64,000 nucleotides of DNA, taken from positions 26,877,724 to 26,941,723 of the forward strand of contig NC_079214.1 in the NCBI RefSeq assembly GCF_029633865.1, written 5' to 3'. Source of the DNA: Lampris incognitus. Taxonomy: Eukaryota; Chordata; Actinopteri; Lampriformes; Lampridae. The translations under genes were made by a program, and so were the position numbers. Shown here one piece after another: positions 62,301-64,000 of this stretch. Below the pieces are notes generated by a model. The model was not told the DNA's origin, ran no database searches, and worked only from the letters and a program-made list of their open reading frames with translations. The first letter of the stretch is position 1. Each line of letters begins with the position of its first letter.

Positions 62301-63870
62301 CCCCTCTTCGCCTTCTCACCCCCAACCTTGTTCTGCTTCTCCTCCTCCTCGTCCTCCTCCTCCTTTTCTGCCTTCTGTCTTTCCAGTCTCTTTCTCTCCC
62401 GATGTCCCTTTTCCTCCTCTTCCTTCTTCCTCCTTTCACTGTCCTCCCTTTCAAGCCTTTCCTTTGCATCCTTCTCTCGCCGCTCCTCCTCAGCACGGCG
62501 CTCCTGGATGCGTTTCTCCTGCTCCTGTCTTGCCTTCTCCATCAGAGCAGCTGCCTCAGAGTGAATCTGGCTCTGTTCCTCTTGAGACAGTGAGGTGCTG
62601 GGATTCAAGGGCGGTTTAGACGAGCGGTCTGGGACAAATGGGCCATTCTGGGTTGGATCCTTGGCTTGACCATTTTGGCTTGGCTTGGCCTCGTCTGACA
62701 CCTGCAAAGAGGGCTTCTTGGTGCGGTCAATCTGGGAAAGGAGTAAAAAGAGGGTAAAACAATAACATAAGGTAGGCAAAATGTAGTGTTCTCAATAGAA
62801 CTGTCTTACCCAGAGACTTTAGATGTACTTTATATTTTTCCCTTAAAATGGCAGTAAAACCACTGGTGTAATTACCTGTGGGATGACTTTGGTTGTTGCA
62901 GCTGACTGGCTAGGTGCACCCGTCATGGGGACCTTCTTGGATAGATCCAGCCCAGACTTTGTGGAGCCTGTGGTAGGAGAATCTATGGCGTCTGGCAATC
63001 TTTCTGCTACCATGGAGGTTTCTGGGATGGACTGCTCTGTTGGAGCGACCCCATTCACCTGCGGAGAGGCTGAAGGGACCTGGGGCTCAAGGGCAGACTC
63101 AGGCTCTGGTTCAGGTGGAATTGGAGGCTTTGGTTCCTCTAGGGATGGGTAACTGAAGTTTACTGCTTGATGCAAAAATAAATAGTTGTTTTAATAAATG
63201 TCCATTGCTTAAGAGGGGAAAAACTCAGCTACACTTCATAAACAATAGTAGGGGGAAACTAACAAAACTAAAATTTCAGCAAACATATACTTCATTAATA
63301 AGTAATAAGGTTAGAAATAACAAGGTTGATGTAAACATCCCTGGACAGCTTGCAATTTTGTTAAACACACATTGGCAAAATGGGGGAAAAAAAGCCTCTT
63401 ACAGTAAGCATTTTTAAATGAAATAAATAAAATTTGTCAGTGATGCCTAGGATTTAAACAGTTTGGCTCCATGTCTGCTGGTAATATCCGTAAACAGCCC
63501 CTACCTCTTTTATTTTTTTAATGAAAATAGAGGGGTTTTACTGTATGTTTAGCAACACAAATAAGGATAGACACTCTCGATTTTTAACTGAAAAGCATGA
63601 CATTGCAGCAAGATCTTCAGTTGGCAGTTTGAAAAAGCAGAAGCCAGGACCAGATCTTCCTTGACTAGTGGCAAGCAATGCTAGATTTTGATTTATGCAT
63701 GCTGTGTTGGTGTGCTGGTGATACTCACACTGAGGGAGGGTGTTAGTGATGTTCTGTCTTGGGGGCCGCACTTTAGCATTAGTGGTAAACATGGGGTAGA
63801 ACAGCAGCCAGTTTTCATAGCCTCCTTCTAGCACCAAGGGCTCACTGCGCAGGATGGTGATGCTGTCCCA
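50158..63870 (-). CDS. usp8: usp8, ubiquitin-specific protease 8 (12 exons, N-terminus outside window)
   Basis: Twelve exons joined on the minus strand give 836 codons plus stop with every phase matching: 63870-63729, 63162-62876, 62731-62219, 61843-61751, 61164-61090, 60861-60566, 60245-60024, 59916-59706, 53252-53016, 52122-51980, 51692-51560, 50316-50158. USP8 removes ubiquitin from endosomal cargo such as EGFR and stabilises ESCRT-0. In order: end of the rhodanese domain ([15 protein letters not shown]), two STAM-SH3-binding-type motifs (PQIDRTKKP and [10 protein letters not shown]), a Glu/Arg-rich coiled coil, a WW-like segment ([20 protein letters not shown]), the 14-3-3 motif RSYSSP, and the USP domain. 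The Cys codon is at 60113-60115 ([10 protein letters not shown]), the zinc pairs are CLTC and CRHC, the His codon is at 50287-50289 (GGHYTAYC) and the Asp at 50236-50238 (FDDHE). The MIT domain and first exons lie beyond 64,000. Confidence 0.95.
50484..50526. repeat. (CA)n/(TA)n microsatellite
   Basis: Short CA run followed by ATCTATATATATATA, in the last usp8 intron. Confidence 0.9.
50825..51285 (-). mobile_element. RTE-type LINE 3' fragment, copy 1
   Basis: Minus strand ends in an (AGT)n tail (written CTACTACTACTA at 50825). Codons read [20 protein letters not shown] then [20 protein letters not shown] and MDVV-type residues, the C-terminus shared with 53880-55540. Confidence 0.8.
51560..51692 (-). 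CDS. usp8: usp8 exon: LKRF block
   Basis: 133 nt. [20 protein letters not shown] through [18 protein letters not shown]. Confidence 0.94.
51980..52122 (-). CDS. usp8: usp8 exon: second zinc-ribbon pair
   Basis: 143 nt. [40 protein letters not shown] and IVLVHLK. Confidence 0.94.
52123..53015. other. usp8 intron, nothing identified
   Basis: AT-rich intronic sequence; no gene or repeat family recognised. Confidence 0.45.
53016..53252 (-). CDS. usp8: usp8 exon: USP fingers, first CxxC
   Basis: 79 codons, phase 0 both ends. [40 protein letters not shown], then [20 protein letters not shown]. Confidence 0.94.
53253..53879. other. usp8 intron, part without recognised elements
   Basis: First part of a 6.45-kb intron that continues to 59705. 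No exon or repeat recognised here. Confidence 0.4.
53880..55540 (-). mobile_element. RTE-type LINE, copy 2 (RT fragment)
   Basis: Minus strand, ending in the same (AGT)n tail. RT motifs include [20 protein letters not shown] (near 55440) and [20 protein letters not shown] (near 54840), then [20 protein letters not shown] and MVVRPAM. Frameshifts and an inserted MITE (54283-54475) break it. It lies in the usp8 intron in the same orientation as usp8. Confidence 0.85.
54283..54475. mobile_element. hAT-type MITE nested in the RTE LINE
   Basis: 193 bp with inverted ends (CAGGGGTGGCTAACCGTGCC and, complemented, CAGCAGTGGCTAACCATGTG) and inner arms that pair as well (GGTGATTTCACTGAT with ATCAGTGAAATCACC). 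Flanked by an exact 8-bp repeat acatagct at 54275-54282 and 54476-54483, the hAT target-duplication length. Confidence 0.9.
55541..56845. other. usp8 intron stretch, nothing identified
   Basis: No exon, RNA gene or repeat family recognised. Frames at 56279-56843 resemble nothing I know. Confidence 0.4.
56846..58787 (+). mobile_element. Degenerate hAT DNA transposon (ZNF862-like)
   Basis: Ends CAGGGCTCTAGA (56846) and TCTGGAGCCCTG (58787) are inverted repeats with one mismatch. Between them is a broken ZNF862-type hAT reading frame. No convincing 8-bp target duplication is visible. Confidence 0.7.
57230..57930 (+). pseudogene. ZNF862-like hAT transposase fragment
   Basis: The longest open piece is 57358-57807: a TTF/BED-type zinc-finger region [20 protein letters not shown] with [20 protein letters not shown], then [20 protein letters not shown] and [20 protein letters not shown]. 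Related codons precede it ([11 protein letters not shown], then a stop) and follow it in another frame ([20 protein letters not shown]). The catalytic RNase H-like and dimerisation regions are missing. Confidence 0.78.
59200..59605 (-). mobile_element. L2-like LINE 3' end
   Basis: The + strand starts with CATTACATTACATTACAGAC and ATCCAAAGCGACTTACAATA, a very common fish LINE 3' end. Minus-strand codons [20 protein letters not shown] and [15 protein letters not shown] are the RT C-terminus. Confidence 0.85.
59706..59916 (-). CDS. usp8: usp8 exon: QQDSQELL block
   Basis: 211 nt. [20 protein letters not shown], then [20 protein letters not shown] and [20 protein letters not shown]. Confidence 0.94.
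60024..60245 (-). CDS. usp8: usp8 exon: catalytic Cys box
   Basis: 222 nt. [20 protein letters not shown], then [20 protein letters not shown] with the catalytic cysteine. Confidence 0.95.
60566..60861 (-). CDS. usp8: usp8 exon: WW-like end and 14-3-3 motif
   Basis: 296 nt. [20 protein letters not shown], a Pro-rich stretch, then [21 protein letters not shown] (60655-60672) is the 14-3-3-binding site known in mammalian USP8. Confidence 0.95.
61090..61164 (-). CDS. usp8: usp8 exon (25 codons)
   Basis: [20 protein letters not shown] then EGWMK, joining FLDTVTG of the next exon to complete the WW-like segment. Confidence 0.9.
61165..62218. other. usp8 introns around the 61751-61843 exon
   Basis: Apart from that small exon the stretch is AT-rich intron with no repeat or RNA gene recognised. 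Confidence 0.4.
61751..61843 (-). CDS. usp8: usp8 exon (31 codons)
   Basis: [20 protein letters not shown] then [11 protein letters not shown]. Both splice sites are canonical and phase 0; the content is linker, so it rests mainly on frame and splice fit. Confidence 0.8.
62219..62731 (-). CDS. usp8: usp8 exon: coiled-coil linker
   Basis: 171 codons. Completes the SH3-binding motif PQ/IDRTKKP, contains [10 protein letters not shown], then a long Glu/Arg/Lys coiled coil ([20 protein letters not shown]). Confidence 0.93.
62876..63162 (-). CDS. usp8: usp8 exon: linker
   Basis: 287 nt. [20 protein letters not shown] onward, Pro/Glu/Ser-rich, ending ATTKVIPQ. Confidence 0.9.
63163..63728. other. 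usp8 intron, nothing identified
   Basis: AT-rich intron; no repeat or RNA gene recognised. Confidence 0.4.
63729..63870 (-). CDS. usp8: usp8 exon: end of rhodanese domain
   Basis: 142 nt. [20 protein letters not shown] then [17 protein letters not shown]. First usp8 exon inside the window. Confidence 0.93.
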
Positions 63871-63943
63871 CTGTCAGATTTGCAAACATTATCTCCCAGG
63901 ACAAATACAGGGTCACATCTCATATACATAAACGTTTTATATA

Positions 63944-64000
63944 TCTATATCTATCTATCTATCTATCTATCTATATATATATACATATATATAGATATAT
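63944..64000. repeat. (TATC)n/(TA)n microsatellite at window edge
   Basis: TATCTATC units grading into TATATA, cut by the window end. Confidence 0.92.

Noticed and set aside
62156-62564. Plus-strand serine-rich frames opposite the usp8 coiled coil
   Set aside because: Antisense shadow of the Glu/Arg-rich usp8 exon, whose frame, splice sites and homology are clear.

Overview
This is a nuclear genome window from a vertebrate, almost certainly a teleost fish. Intron-split genes with GT-AG junctions, long (TG)n, (CT)n and (TA)n microsatellites, tRNA-derived SINEs with clear target-site duplications, and a dense mix of Ty3/gypsy, BEL/Pao, RTE, L2/Rex-like, Tx1-like and hAT elements all point that way. 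There are no bacterial-type operons, CRISPR arrays or true tRNA/rRNA genes.

Two host genes frame the window and converge tail to tail. On the + strand, seven exons (6,695-47,938) join in frame into a 767-residue protein. Its last 346 residues are a USP50-like ubiquitin-specific protease domain with the Cys, His and Asp boxes and two zinc-ribbon CxxC pairs. Its first 421 residues are a piggyBac-transposase-derived (PGBD-like) domain encoded by one large exon that splices phase-correctly to the USP exons. On the - strand, twelve exons (63,870 down to 50,158) encode the end of the rhodanese domain, the linker and the whole catalytic domain of USP8. The MIT domain and the first part of the rhodanese domain lie beyond the right edge. 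Two consecutive USP exons have identical lengths in both genes (143 and 133 nt), which fits an old tandem/inverted duplication of neighbouring USP genes.

Layout: 1-6,690 is intergenic, with microsatellites, two SINE copies and one element with inverted ends. 6,695-10,165 holds exons 1-6 of the piggyBac-USP50 gene, with a MITE and a microsatellite in its introns. 10,166-47,749 is its sixth intron, inflated to 37.6 kb by retrotransposons: a nearly intact minus-strand Ty3/gypsy element (12,186-20,707); an inverted, rearranged second gypsy family (20,872-26,462); an integrase remnant (about 26,660-28,420); and a nest in which a gypsy pol (28,560-44,806) is split by a BEL/Pao element (29,679-43,513) that is itself interrupted by two related gypsy elements (29,886-33,365 and 34,491-38,765). 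LINE remnants follow. 47,750-47,938 is the final exon, carrying the catalytic His and Asp. 48,000-50,157 is the convergent 3' region. 50,158-64,000 is usp8, with RTE LINE copies, a nested hAT MITE and a ZNF862-like hAT remnant in its introns.

The most notable find is the predicted fusion of a transposase-derived domain to a deubiquitinase next to usp8. The frame arithmetic closes exactly over seven exons, but transcription across the 37.6-kb intron and the exon 1-2 splice are inferred from sequence only.
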